Shown here one piece after another: positions 8,703 through 18,435 of a DNA stretch of 64,000 nucleotides (positions are counted from its first letter, which is position 1; each line of letters opens with the position of its first letter). The stretch lies in NCBI RefSeq assembly GCF_003385515.1, contig NZ_QNVT01000020.1, positions 1 through 64,000 of the forward strand, written 5' to 3'. This DNA comes from Chryseobacterium pennae. Its GTDB lineage: Bacteria; Bacteroidota; Bacteroidia; Flavobacteriales; Weeksellaceae. Position numbers and translations under genes: made by a program. Under the pieces are notes generated by a model. It was not told the DNA's origin, searched no databases, and saw only the letters and a program-made list of their open reading frames with translations.

Positions 8703-9581
8703 ATGAACTGCAAACAATTCAACAGCATACCGCTGGAAGAAGTCCTACTTTCTCTCGGACACCTTCCAACGAAACAAAATGAAAAAGAAGCTTGGTATCT
8801 CAACCCCTTTGCCAACGAATCCCAAGCCTCTTTTAAAATTAATAAAAGCCTAAACTATTGGTATTTATTTTCAGAAGGAATCGGTGGAACGAATACCGAC
8901 TTTATGAAGAAATATCTGAACGCTTCGGTCAATGAAGTTTTAGTATGGGCAGAAAGTCAGAATTTTTCTTCCTTTCAACAGCAAAATATCTCAGATCGGA
9001 AAGTAGAAAATCTTCCTGCAAATTATGAGATCATTGAAATTAAAAACGTTCAGCATCCTGCACTTCTGGAATATTTGAATGAAAGAAAAGTAGATAGCCA
9101 AATCGAATTTTTAAAAGAGATTCATTATCGAATGAATGAAAAAAAAAATTTCGGAATTGGATTTAAAAACGATTCTGGCGGTTATGAAATTCGCAATAAA
9201 TATTCAAAGATCTGTTTGGGTAAAAAAGACATTTCTACAATAAAAAATGGTTCGGGAGATTTGAAAATTTTTGAAGGGTTTTTTGATTTTTTTTCTTTTA
9301 AAAATGTAGAAAAATTGTTGGACAATAAGTCTTCGAATTATCTTATTTTGAATTCCGTCTCGATGATTTCTAAGATTAAAAATTCACTCGAAAATTATGA
9401 AAATATTGAGCTTTATTTTGATAATGATGAAGCAGGAAATCGTGCCGTTGAAATGATTAAAAATGAAAACAAAAACGCAGAAGATTGTCGGGTTTTGTAT
9501 TCGGATTTCAAAGACTTAAATGATTGGCTTGTTCAAAAAAATCCATCCAATGCACGAAAAGTGAAACTTAGGAGAAGGTGA
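8703..9581 (+). CDS. Toprim-domain primase-like protein
   Basis: 292 aa from ATG 8703, preferred over a TTG at 8649 that adds an unsupported 18-residue extension. The N-terminal 70 residues resemble a CHC2-type primase domain (WYLNPF, SFKIN, YLFSEG, GGTNTDF) but without the zinc-binding cysteine/histidine set. The Toprim domain at about 175-270 has its acidic residue in LKIFEGFFD and the DxD in LYFDNDEAGNR. It presumably makes primers for the element together with the helicase just upstream. Confidence 0.85.
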   Translation: MNCKQFNSIPLEEVLLSLGHLPTKQNEKEAWYLNPFANESQASFKINKSLNYWYLFSEGIGGTNTDFMKKYLNASVNEVLVWAESQNFSSFQQQNISDRKVENLPANYEIIEIKNVQHPALLEYLNERKVDSQIEFLKEIHYRMNEKKNFGIGFKNDSGGYEIRNKYSKICLGKKDISTIKNGSGDLKIFEGFFDFFSFKNVEKLLDNKSSNYLILNSVSMISKIKNSLENYENIELYFDNDEAGNRAVEMIKNENKNAEDCRVLYSDFKDLNDWLVQKNPSNARKVKLRRR

Positions 9582-9727
9582 GTAAAATAAACACAGGTAA
9601 AATATGGTGGTATGTTAGTGCAAAAAGTACCCAAAGTTTACAATAAGCGTAGCCGCTGATTGCAAAATTGGGATTTTTGATTTCTTCCTATCGTCAGAAA
9701 TGTTTTACAAACACTAAAATTAACATA
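9582..9727. other. Candidate oriT region ahead of mobilization genes
   Basis: Noncoding 146 bp between the primase and the mobilization operon, the usual place for the transfer origin of Bacteroidota mobilizable elements. It holds a short dyad around AGCGTAGCCGCT (9647-9658). No nic sequence can be identified by eye, so this rests on position. Confidence 0.35.
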
Positions 9728-10159
9728 ATGGAAAAAGACTTTTTACAAAAATTTATACACCAAGTCGCCAAAGAAAATGAGGCAAAGATTGCTCGGGAAA
9801 AGAGAAAAAAATATTTCCAAGAATTAGGGCGGAAAGGTGGGTTGAAGACCAAGGAAAATAAAAAGCTGGATAAAGTGATTTCAATCAGAATGACCAATTC
9901 TGAATATGAAATTCTGATTAAAAAACAGAAAAAATATCCGCTAAAAATGTCTACTTATATCCGGAATATTTTGTTCGAAAAAGAATTAAAAATTAATGAA
10001 TTTCAAACCGATGAAGTCTTACTTCAATTTGGAAACAATTTCAAGAAAATAACCAATCTTTTGCGAAATCGGGAATGGAATGTTTTTGAAAACAAGAAAG
10101 AAATTTTAGTAAGAATTGAAAATCTGATCGAAATGATTCATCAATATTTATATTCTTAA
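9728..10159 (+). CDS. MobC-like mobilization accessory protein
   Basis: 143 aa from ATG 9728. A basic N-terminal region (REKRKKYFQELGRKGGLKTK, about 26-45) is followed by a ribbon-helix-helix-like segment (ISIRMTNSEYEILI, then MSTYIRNILF) and a helical tail. This is the layout of relaxosome accessory proteins that bind oriT and help the relaxase. The relaxase gene begins 10 bp downstream, so the two are cotranscribed. The in-frame ATG at 9668 lies in the putative oriT and is not used here. Confidence 0.8.
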   Translation: MEKDFLQKFIHQVAKENEAKIAREKRKKYFQELGRKGGLKTKENKKLDKVISIRMTNSEYEILIKKQKKYPLKMSTYIRNILFEKELKINEFQTDEVLLQFGNNFKKITNLLRNREWNVFENKKEILVRIENLIEMIHQYLYS

Positions 10160-10169
10160 ACTCGGAAAA

Positions 10170-11324
10170 ATGAATAATTCCGCAACCACAAGAGCTATCA
10201 CAAAGATTGCTTTGGAATACAATGGCAATGATAAAGGAACAGCAGAAATGGTGGCTTCGAATTATCTTCTAAGCGATACTGCGGAAGGTCAATTTCACGA
10301 AATGAAAACCGTAGCTGAAAGAAATCCCAAAGTGAAGAAATGGGCATTGACAGGCTACATTTCTCAACCGGACGAGATCGGTAGAAAATTGAAGGATGAA
10401 GAATTCAAACAAATTGTGATGGAAGCTCTTACCCAAGTAGGTGTGACAAATAGAAATCAATACCGATTGGATATTCACAACAGTACAAAACATAAGCATA
10501 TTCATTTTGTCGCCAATAGGATTGATATTTCGGGAAAGTGCACTGTGAAAGCACACGATATCGGAAAGAGATTTGGTGAAGCTGTCAGAGAAGTTTGCAA
10601 AGAGAAAGGATTATTAACCGATGTTGAAATTGGAATTCAGAAAAAAGCGGAGATGCTTAAAAGTTTGACCGAAGCCATTAGGTCAGAAGATAATTTTGAT
10701 AATCTCATCTCAGAAATGAAGAAAAAAGGTTTTGAAGTTCAATTGTCTTCAAATATCAAAGACGGAATTTCGGGAATGCGAATTGTGATGGAAAAGGACA
10801 AAAATTTTCAAACAGAAAGAATTTATAAAGCAGGTTACAAACTGTCTGAAATTTCAAATCGATTGAAAATTTCTGAAATAAAATCTTTGTTTGAAGTGAA
10901 AAATGCAGTTCGTGAAGCCGAAAAAACTTCTGAGAATTGGAAAGAGTTCCGAGCCAGCCTGTATCAGAAAGGATTCTCTTTTAACATTCAATATAAGGAA
11001 GAATTCAGACCCCATCAAAAAAATGAAATTCAAGATGTTTGGATAGGTAAAATTGAACAATTAGGAAATAACAAGCAGAAAAACGGATTGCTTTTTAATC
11101 AATACAAGGGGTATTCTCTTTCTGAAATAGATTCCACCTTTCAAGATCTGATAAAATCAATGTCCGGAAGCAGCGAAATAAATAGTCTGAACACGCAACC
11201 ACAATCATCATCAAGGGAAAGTGTAGCAGAAATTGCAAGTGAACTTTTAGAAGAGCTTTTGAAGCCGAATTATGTTGCGCAAAGCGATGATGGACTTTGG
11301 AAAAAGAAGCGGAAATCAAGATAA
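10170..11324 (+). CDS. MobB-like relaxase
   Basis: 384 aa mobilization nuclease. The N-terminal relaxase domain (about 1-190) has a candidate catalytic tyrosine Y17 (IALEYN) and the metal-binding histidine cluster HKHIHFVANRI (H108, H110, H112), with VASNYLL and NPKVKKWAL as in Bacteroidota MobB families. It would nick oriT and pilot the strand through a helper element's channel. The C-terminal half is helical and low in recognisable motifs. It overlaps the possible early start of the following membrane protein gene. Confidence 0.9.
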   Translation: MNNSATTRAITKIALEYNGNDKGTAEMVASNYLLSDTAEGQFHEMKTVAERNPKVKKWALTGYISQPDEIGRKLKDEEFKQIVMEALTQVGVTNRNQYRLDIHNSTKHKHIHFVANRIDISGKCTVKAHDIGKRFGEAVREVCKEKGLLTDVEIGIQKKAEMLKSLTEAIRSEDNFDNLISEMKKKGFEVQLSSNIKDGISGMRIVMEKDKNFQTERIYKAGYKLSEISNRLKISEIKSLFEVKNAVREAEKTSENWKEFRASLYQKGFSFNIQYKEEFRPHQKNEIQDVWIGKIEQLGNNKQKNGLLFNQYKGYSLSEIDSTFQDLIKSMSGSSEINSLNTQPQSSSRESVAEIASELLEELLKPNYVAQSDDGLWKKKRKSR

Positions 11325-11350
11325 ATATTAACAATTCAAAAATCAAAAAA

Positions 11351-11989
11351 ATGGAAAATAAAAATCAAAACGAAGAATCTAAAAGAAGTGGAATGGAACT
11401 TTTGGAGAACGTGGTAAAATCCAATGAAAATAACATTGCCTCAAATTTGGAGAATAAGAAATCTAATGCAGAAGTAAAAGCGGTTATTGAAGATCTGGTA
11501 TTGACGATTGGTCAAATGCAGTTAGACCTTGAAGTCATAAAAGAAATTCCTAATGAGGTATTGGCTTTTTATGAAAAAGAACAACTTTCAAGAACTCAGT
11601 ATTTAGCAGATATTGCTACCATAATAGAAGCCGTTATTTCACAAAAAATCAGCGATTATTTGGAAAGTTTTCAAAAAACAGCAAAAGGAATGGAGAAATT
11701 TATTTGGAGCGGAATTGGAGTTGCAATTTTCTCAGTTTTGGTGTTGATTATTTCTATCAATTTCGCAACTAATTGGTACAAAGAAAGCATCAAAGCAAAA
11801 AGTGAACTGCGCCAAGATATTTTAAATGAAATTGCTAATGAAGGAAAAAAAATCTACGATGAAAATGAGATTAAAGTATTTAGCGAAAACACTCAAGTAA
11901 TGCAATTGTGGATTAAAAATAATCCTAAAAAAGCGGAAGATTTTCTAAGGTTTAGAGATGGATATTTAGCTAATAAGGAAAATAAATAA
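11351..11989 (+). CDS. Mobilization-linked membrane protein
   Basis: 212 aa from ATG 11351; an alternative ATG at 11297 would overlap the relaxase end by 28 bases. One membrane segment at about 118-138 (GIGVAIFSVLVLIISINFA) separates a helical, probably coiled-coil N-terminal part from a helical C-terminus. Proteins of this shape follow relaxase genes in Bacteroidota mobilizable elements. It may link the relaxosome to the membrane, but no function is established from sequence. Confidence 0.7.
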   Translation: MENKNQNEESKRSGMELLENVVKSNENNIASNLENKKSNAEVKAVIEDLVLTIGQMQLDLEVIKEIPNEVLAFYEKEQLSRTQYLADIATIIEAVISQKISDYLESFQKTAKGMEKFIWSGIGVAIFSVLVLIISINFATNWYKESIKAKSELRQDILNEIANEGKKIYDENEIKVFSENTQVMQLWIKNNPKKAEDFLRFRDGYLANKENK

Positions 11990-12069
11990 AAAAATGATTT
12001 CTCAATTAGATTCAAATTTTCCTAAATACAGGACTTAAGCAAATTGTTAGGCTATATATATATCTATTT

Positions 12070-12117
12070 AATTAATCAACTATAATGAATTATGTAATTC
12101 ATTATAGTTGATTAATT
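12070..12117. repeat. 48-bp near-perfect palindrome between convergent operons
   Basis: Two 23-bp arms (12070-12092 and 12095-12117) are exact reverse complements around a TG spacer. The arms are almost only A and T (core ATCAACTATAATGAATTA). It lies 80 bp after the mobilization operon and 29 bp before the end of the oppositely oriented nuclease gene. It has no T-tract and is unusually long for a terminator, though termination in both directions is the simplest role. Confidence 0.8.
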
Positions 12118-12145
12118 TGATTTCATATAAATCAATTTCAAATTA

Positions 12146-14170
12146 TTAATTTGAAGTTTGAAGCTTTCCAATCTTTTTGTAAAGTTCATTAAGTTCCTCT
12201 GAAAAATCGTCTTTAAAGAAATAATAATCTTGTATTAATGTATCAAAACTATCAAGTAATTTCTTTTTGGTTATCCTATTTACTTTTTTGTTGAATAAAG
12301 TCTCAACTTGATTTTGTACATCCATCAAATCTTTTAGAAATACATCTTTACCCAATTGCTTCAATGCTATGCTTTTACTTTTTTCAAGTTGTTCTAAAGT
12401 TCTATCAAAATTTGGAAATCCAATATTTCTAAACGTATTAAGTTTTATATTGTCGATAGTTTTGATTTTTGATAGAAATTCGACATCAACAGTGAATGGA
12501 ACACTGTCAATAAGGTTGTTGAAACTTTGACCTTCTTTCATAATGTATTTCTTTCCAAATTCTTCAATAAAGTTAAAATACATCGTTTCTGTTTCATCAT
12601 TCCAATCTATCTTAATCATCTGTTCCTGTCTTACATTTTTACTGTTTTTATCGACATAAAATGATAATATATTAAAGCTTCCGGTATAAAGAATATTTGG
12701 GGTGTTTTTATTTCTTATCCACACATTTTTATAATGAAATTTAGGTAACTGATGAATATAAAAATTTCTATATTTACTCTCAAGCTCATCCAGCATTTTT
12801 TTCGCTCTCTCGTCAGCCATAATATCATTCTCCTTTTCTGGCAGAGAATAAACAATAAAAATTTTTGCCCCTTGACGAAGTTGCTGTTCAAAATAATTAT
12901 ACCGATATTTAATCGCGTGATATCTCAGCCAAGGACTGATGAACCATAATTCATCATTGGATTCTTCAAATATTTCTTTTAATTCTAATTCGAACTCTGT
13001 GGAATTAAAACTTCTTTTTTGTGTTTTAAATTCTCTTTGAAGTTTCTGAATCTCAACTGTGTTTTCAGCTTTTTGCGCAACATCTAAAAGATTTTGCTTC
13101 TCAATTAATTCATTTTCTTCGTGAATTTGTTCTGAAGACTTTACCTCTTCAGTAATAGATAACTCATCAGTATTTTGTACAAGTTTTTCGAGAAGATGTT
13201 TTTTTAAATCGTCTCTATTGTTAAGATCCTTAGATAGCTGTTCGACAATTTTATTTTGACTTTCATCATAAACCAAAACGCGACTCTTATTTTCTTTAAA
13301 ATTATCAAGAAAAATAACCCATAATTTAGCTATGTATTTTTCTGCGTTAATCAGAGTAGTCGACTGCAGAATATAATTATTTTCCGGGAAATGTACTTCA
13401 GGGGCCTGAAATACTGCAAACTCACGTATTTGCTCTAGTGAAACAGGGACAGCTTTTACTGGGAGTTGTGACTTTTCACTCTTTAATTTTCTTAATTCAC
13501 TTTTAGCGTGTTCTTGATTTCTTCCAGTTGTATCAAAATAAATAGTGAAATTACGATTAAAATAAGAATATTTGATTCCATTCTTTGCATATTCTTTTCC
13601 AATATCTGTTAGTTGATAGCCATCCGTTGTTCCTTCAATTATATCCTCATCCTTCAGGGATTTTAATGATTTTTCAACAATTGCTCTTTCTGCTGGATCA
13701 TCAGCGACATTCAGTCCTAATATCTCCCCAATTTTTCTTTTTGATAAATTTTCTACTAGTAATAAATCGCAAATGATTTCATCAAAAATACTAAATGGAA
13801 CAGGTTGTGATACCTCACCATTATATTTGGCAATAAGAAATTCCCAGTCAAAATCGGTAAACCCAATTATTCTTTCGACCAAAAGCTTTTCTCTATTAGC
13901 TGCTTCAATGATTTTTAATTGTACAGGGGTGTTTACATCGCTTTTTGTCGTAAGCTTATTTAGAAACTTGTTTTTATAATCTTCGTAATTTTCACTATTT
14001 TGATTTAGATAAGAATTAAAATTATTCTTCACAAATTGTATTTCATTTTCAGAAATTAATTCATTGGAATCTTCCCTTTTTTTAAATCCATTTTCGTTTA
14101 AGAAAAGAATAAGATCAGAAATTGGATAATTTTCTTCTAAAGCAAATTTTGATAATCTTATTCTATTCAT
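12146..14170 (-). CDS. Phospholipase-D-fold nuclease with IF2-N-like N-terminus
   Basis: 674 aa. Residues 1-32 (IRLSKFALEENYPISDLILF) resemble the IF2-N small helical domain. A winged-helix segment is likely at about 140-200 (SKRKIGEILG, ending YQLTDIGKEYA). The PLD domain at about 400-520 starts LWFISPWLRY and carries one HxK motif (H479, K481 in FHYKNVWIRN) and the family's TGSFN (496-500); the usual Asp after HxK is missing or displaced. Its ATG overlaps the helicase stop by 4 bases (ATGA), so the two are translationally coupled. Likely a nuclease effector in a defence operon; PLD nucleases of this type need two HxK motifs, usually through dimerisation. Confidence 0.85.
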   Translation of the reverse strand: MNRIRLSKFALEENYPISDLILFLNENGFKKREDSNELISENEIQFVKNNFNSYLNQNSENYEDYKNKFLNKLTTKSDVNTPVQLKIIEAANREKLLVERIIGFTDFDWEFLIAKYNGEVSQPVPFSIFDEIICDLLLVENLSKRKIGEILGLNVADDPAERAIVEKSLKSLKDEDIIEGTTDGYQLTDIGKEYAKNGIKYSYFNRNFTIYFDTTGRNQEHAKSELRKLKSEKSQLPVKAVPVSLEQIREFAVFQAPEVHFPENNYILQSTTLINAEKYIAKLWVIFLDNFKENKSRVLVYDESQNKIVEQLSKDLNNRDDLKKHLLEKLVQNTDELSITEEVKSSEQIHEENELIEKQNLLDVAQKAENTVEIQKLQREFKTQKRSFNSTEFELELKEIFEESNDELWFISPWLRYHAIKYRYNYFEQQLRQGAKIFIVYSLPEKENDIMADERAKKMLDELESKYRNFYIHQLPKFHYKNVWIRNKNTPNILYTGSFNILSFYVDKNSKNVRQEQMIKIDWNDETETMYFNFIEEFGKKYIMKEGQSFNNLIDSVPFTVDVEFLSKIKTIDNIKLNTFRNIGFPNFDRTLEQLEKSKSIALKQLGKDVFLKDLMDVQNQVETLFNKKVNRITKKKLLDSFDTLIQDYYFFKDDFSEELNELYKKIGKLQTSN

Positions 14171-17100
14171 TGTATTATATTTAGAAATTGAGAAATATCT
14201 AATTTGTGCATCTTGGAAATTGCCAGCTCATATTCTTTCTTTTGTGAGAAATGTTTTTGATTTCCAATAACAATAAGTAAACGTTTTGCACGTGAAAAAC
14301 CTACGTTTATACGTTGGAGCTCCTTAGCAAACCCTAAAGAATGATTTTTAATTATTCTTGTTTTATTTTGATCTGTTACTATTTGCCTATCACTTCTAAC
14401 AGTGGAAATAATTACTATATTTCTCTCCATTCCCTGAAATCTATCTACCGTATTTATTCTGAAAGGCAGTTGAAATTCATTCTGATCTTTAAAATGTTCA
14501 AAGTTTCTTAGTTGATCCTTAGTTAAATCACTATATATCGAATTTTTGATTGTCTGCATTTGGGGCATGTAGTATGTGATTATTCCAATTTCTTTATCCT
14601 CATCCTTTTTGCAATTCTCCAGATACTTAGAAAAACCAAAGGATTGTGTTAATGCTTTTAAAATAATTTTTATGGCTTCAACCTCTCCTTGATTTTCAAA
14701 AGAGGTTCCTATTTTTTTTTCTTCTGAGTCCACATTAACCCAAATTGCGTGATTATTAGGGGAAATTAAAGGCTCAATGGATAATCCGTGCCATCTACTT
14801 GCTTTATTATTAAAATCAGGAAGATCCATATCATTTTTAATACCGCAAAGCAGTCCATTTTCTAATTCTTCTTGATCTTCATAGAATTGAGAAATACAAT
14901 TCATGATCTGTTCGTGCATTCTAAATTGTGTGTCTAAACTAGTTACAATAGTTTTGGGTGCATTTCTGAACAGTTTTTCAAATTGAGAAGTTGCATAATC
15001 CTTTGTAGTCCAGTCTTCAATTAATTTCTTCGCTCCAATATTTTCAAGAGCTTCATTAAATTCCCTTTCATCCAACATTGGTGGAAGCTGTTTGTGGTCA
15101 CCTATAATCACTACTTTTTTACCAAATGTTAATGGCAATACCAGCTCAGGAGGTGTTGCTTTACTAGCCTCATCCATAATTACCAAATCAAACTCAGGTT
15201 CGGGAGAATCATCAGTGTTTCCTGCGAAAGCCGTCTTATAAACGTCAGTAAAACGATTGCTACCGCATTCACTGCAAGTTGCTGCAAACACATTGATATT
15301 TTTCTGATAATTTTCAGTAAAAGTTTTTTTAATAAAAGAATCTTTATCAGAAAGTGCTATTTTCCATTTGTCTAACGCTTTTGAAAATTTAGGATCTGTA
15401 CTACATGAATTTATCACGTTATCAATCCAGTTATTAACAGCATTATCTGCTGTATATTTCTCACTTTCTGATTTCGCTTTTGCGGATTGCCATTCATATA
15501 TTCTGTCATAAGAATAAACCCGTCCTTCGTTTTCAAACTTTTCATTTTTACCAATTCGGATTGGTCGTACTAATTTTTTTCCCTTTAATCTTTCCAAAGC
15601 ATTATCTACTGCTAAATTAGTTTGAGAAGTTATTAAAATCTTTGCTTTAGGGTTCTCAGTTAAGGTTTGCCAAATAATTTCTGCGATTACTGTAGTTTTC
15701 CCAGTTCCAGGTGGCCCCTGTATGATGGACATATCTTTGGCAAGAAGTGTTTTTGCAACTGCTTCAACTTGCTTAGTTTGGTTTCTTAGTAAGGGCTCGT
15801 TAAGATTTTTTAATATCGTTGTTTTTACTGATTCCAATTCATCAGCAGAACTTCTTACCTCATGTGGATCAAAAAGAAAGTTGGATAAATTCATATTCAC
15901 AGGGAAGCCATTTCTCCCTCCGGGATTCGTAACTTTTTTCATTGCCCTTAGCATCCGCTCAATATTAATTAATTCCCCAGGAAAGATAGGTTTGACAAAT
16001 CCTTCTTTAATTTCTGATAATTCGAGTCGCTCTTCAATTTTTGCATTCAATTTAACATCAAATGCATCGGTGAGTTTAAACGTTAGCTTATTTTTTTCTT
16101 TTTTAACAAGTGTTCCAATTTGTAAACCACCATTATAACGGGCATCCAATCCATAATTTTGAATGCTTAAATCAAGTTGCTTCTTCTCATCAGGTGATAG
16201 GAAAATAAATGTTTGAAAACGAACCTCTTTAAGTAGCTCTTTTTGACTTGCGAGCTCAAGAGTTTCATTTTTTACAAAATCATAAGTTGTAGTGCCTAGT
16301 TTACTATCGATATTAAGGTCAATAATATCAACATATTCTTCACCTTTTTCTTTAAGAATATTAAGAATACTATTTCTTTGTTGTTCTGAATCAAAGTTTT
16401 TTGAAAACATTAAAGAGGAATTCTTCTTAAATGTTTGAAATACTATACCGTCTGGTAATCTTTGCCTAAGTTCGTTTTGAATTTTATTAAGAATTAATTC
16501 TCTACTTTCCTCACTATCACTTAAGAAATTTATTTTCCATTTTTTTTCGTAAGCTTTCTTTTCTACAATCGCAAAATCTGCATTATTTTGAATACGCTTT
16601 AGTTGGTCTTCGTATTCATATTTATCATTTACTGTAAGTGTAAGTACAGATGAATTTATATTGAAGCTGGAAATTCCAGCGATATCAGTGAATGTCTTAA
16701 AATCTCGTAGTAATGAAAAGTTTTTTTCTTTTGGGTAATTGAATATGAATATAGATGGATTACGCTTAAAAACTAAATTTGAATATTTTTTTTTAGCAAT
16801 ATCGTTAAGTGTATCTATATCATATTTGGTTGCGTTTTCAAAGTGATACTCATTGCCTACTTTATCTAATCCTGGAAAATCAATGGTATTAATTGTTTGG
16901 TTTGTTGTGAAGCGTGAAATATTTTTTTCAAAGGTAAATCCCAGATTTGCAAAGTATTCTTTTCCAAGAAAAGTACTTACAGTTACCTTCAATTGATTTT
17001 CTTTTTCTAATATTTCAATAGAAGCGCGGTCGTAACCATCATTAGAAAGCTTATTTCTAATTTCCTGTAGCCTAACATCTTTTTGACTGTCATCGTCAAA

Positions 17101-18168
17101 TCCGATTTTTAAAGATATTGTTTTATCAAGATCTAGGGATAGAATTTTACTGTAATTGTCATTTACAAATTTTTGAAAATGTTTTTCTTCATTATTATCC
17201 AAAGTGACTATACCCTCTTCTAAAAAGTTTAGATCTAATTTATAATCCTCTTTGAATTTAGAGGATAATTCCTCAAATATTTTCTCTTTGTTCTCAAAAT
17301 CACCATATGTAAAATCAAAAGTCCCTGAAATAGTGTGTTTAGGAATATCATCTTTTAGATCGTAAAAAATTTCATGAGCCAATGTTTTTAAACGCACAAG
17401 CATTTCTTCATCAAGAATTGTGAATTTGCTAAATTCTACAAAGACACGACTTTCTTCAAAAGAATATTCTTGAATATCAGACTTATTAAACAAAACCTTA
17501 AAATTCTTTTCAAGATTTCGTAATAATTCTTTTTCGTCAATAAATATGTCAATAAGACTTTCTCTATCGTCAGAGTTTTGTTTGTTTATATAATAAGCTT
17601 TGCTTACATCAGTGACCTTCCAAATCTGTTCCTTCTCCTTCACCAACTGTTTGAGTGCAGAAACATAATTTTTCCATATAGAAATATCTTTTTCTTTATT
17701 GACATCAGCAACCGGAATATTTGTATTTTCCACCACCTTATACAGCTCTTGAAAATCTTTCTCTTGCGAGCCGTCATTTTCTGAAAACTTTATTAGCTTG
17801 AATCGCGATTTTTTTTCGACGGTATCTTTTTTAGGAGAATTGTAGAATGAAATTTCCTTAATCTTTTGTACTTTGTAATAAAATTTATCGGTAAATGCAT
17901 CTATTTTAGCTCTTCCTAAAAATACAATTAACTCTAAAGCACGGATATCTGAGAAGGGAATAAGAATTCTATGCCGGCTTCCTCTGTCATTAGGACTGTA
18001 TTTTTGATAATAACTTTTACGTTGTACTTCAAAAATTCTTTGTAGTTCAGCAGATTTTAAATTATTGTCTTTGTTACTCTCAAATTTTGTGTAAAAATCG
18101 TCATTAACTTTTAAGAATACCTCTATTGGATTCGTCGAAATATTTTGAATTTCATTTAAATGATTCAT
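14167..18168 (-). CDS. Large superfamily 1 (Upf1/Dna2-type) helicase
   Basis: 1333 aa from ATG 18168; the preceding TTG is less likely. About 790 N-terminal residues precede the helicase core; they show repeated alpha/beta stretches but no kinase or nuclease motif I can identify. Core motifs: Walker A GPPGTGKTT (about 818-826), DEAS Walker B (about 999-1002), GDHKQLPP, TQFRMHEQ, VDRFQGMERN and RINVGFSRAKRLLIVIGN. These define the COG1112-like helicase group that acts on DNA or RNA. Pairing with a PLD nuclease in a 4-base overlap resembles the Mokosh defence system, but the kinase domain I recall for two-gene Mokosh is absent. The function is inferred. Confidence 0.9.
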   Translation of the reverse strand: MNHLNEIQNISTNPIEVFLKVNDDFYTKFESNKDNNLKSAELQRIFEVQRKSYYQKYSPNDRGSRHRILIPFSDIRALELIVFLGRAKIDAFTDKFYYKVQKIKEISFYNSPKKDTVEKKSRFKLIKFSENDGSQEKDFQELYKVVENTNIPVADVNKEKDISIWKNYVSALKQLVKEKEQIWKVTDVSKAYYINKQNSDDRESLIDIFIDEKELLRNLEKNFKVLFNKSDIQEYSFEESRVFVEFSKFTILDEEMLVRLKTLAHEIFYDLKDDIPKHTISGTFDFTYGDFENKEKIFEELSSKFKEDYKLDLNFLEEGIVTLDNNEEKHFQKFVNDNYSKILSLDLDKTISLKIGFDDDSQKDVRLQEIRNKLSNDGYDRASIEILEKENQLKVTVSTFLGKEYFANLGFTFEKNISRFTTNQTINTIDFPGLDKVGNEYHFENATKYDIDTLNDIAKKKYSNLVFKRNPSIFIFNYPKEKNFSLLRDFKTFTDIAGISSFNINSSVLTLTVNDKYEYEDQLKRIQNNADFAIVEKKAYEKKWKINFLSDSEESRELILNKIQNELRQRLPDGIVFQTFKKNSSLMFSKNFDSEQQRNSILNILKEKGEEYVDIIDLNIDSKLGTTTYDFVKNETLELASQKELLKEVRFQTFIFLSPDEKKQLDLSIQNYGLDARYNGGLQIGTLVKKEKNKLTFKLTDAFDVKLNAKIEERLELSEIKEGFVKPIFPGELINIERMLRAMKKVTNPGGRNGFPVNMNLSNFLFDPHEVRSSADELESVKTTILKNLNEPLLRNQTKQVEAVAKTLLAKDMSIIQGPPGTGKTTVIAEIIWQTLTENPKAKILITSQTNLAVDNALERLKGKKLVRPIRIGKNEKFENEGRVYSYDRIYEWQSAKAKSESEKYTADNAVNNWIDNVINSCSTDPKFSKALDKWKIALSDKDSFIKKTFTENYQKNINVFAATCSECGSNRFTDVYKTAFAGNTDDSPEPEFDLVIMDEASKATPPELVLPLTFGKKVVIIGDHKQLPPMLDEREFNEALENIGAKKLIEDWTTKDYATSQFEKLFRNAPKTIVTSLDTQFRMHEQIMNCISQFYEDQEELENGLLCGIKNDMDLPDFNNKASRWHGLSIEPLISPNNHAIWVNVDSEEKKIGTSFENQGEVEAIKIILKALTQSFGFSKYLENCKKDEDKEIGIITYYMPQMQTIKNSIYSDLTKDQLRNFEHFKDQNEFQLPFRINTVDRFQGMERNIVIISTVRSDRQIVTDQNKTRIIKNHSLGFAKELQRINVGFSRAKRLLIVIGNQKHFSQKKEYELAISKMHKLDISQFLNIIQ

Positions 18169-18368
18169 CAATGTTTATTATGGTTAATAGTAAGTTTTTA
18201 TTGAATTATAAATTTAAAATTCTTTTTTATATATACAATGAATTTAGTTCACTTAATGGTGCATTTAGCAAAAATAATAAATGTAATCCTGCTAAAATTA
18301 TGGATTACCGTAATTTGTTATCATTACAAAATTGAAATTGTCGAAGCAAAATAATTAGCCACAAAAAA

Positions 18369-18394
18369 GGCTCAACTTGTAGTTGAGCCCATCT
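18369..18394 (-). terminator. Intrinsic terminator of the XRE gene
   Basis: GGCTCAAC and GTTGAGCC pair around a short loop (18369-18388). On the minus strand the hairpin is followed by TTTTTT, so it ends transcripts of the regulator gene 18436-18846 before the helicase promoter region. Confidence 0.8.
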
Positions 18395-18435
18395 TATGAA
18401 AATGAAAAAGTAATTATCCCGAATTACTTATATTT

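Noticed and set aside
9728..11989. A full conjugative element
   Set aside because: Only relaxase, accessory and membrane genes are present; no coupling ATPase, TraG or pilus genes in the element.
12146..18168. Calling the helicase/PLD pair Mokosh
   Set aside because: Composition is similar, but no kinase domain can be seen in either protein and the subtype definition cannot be checked here.
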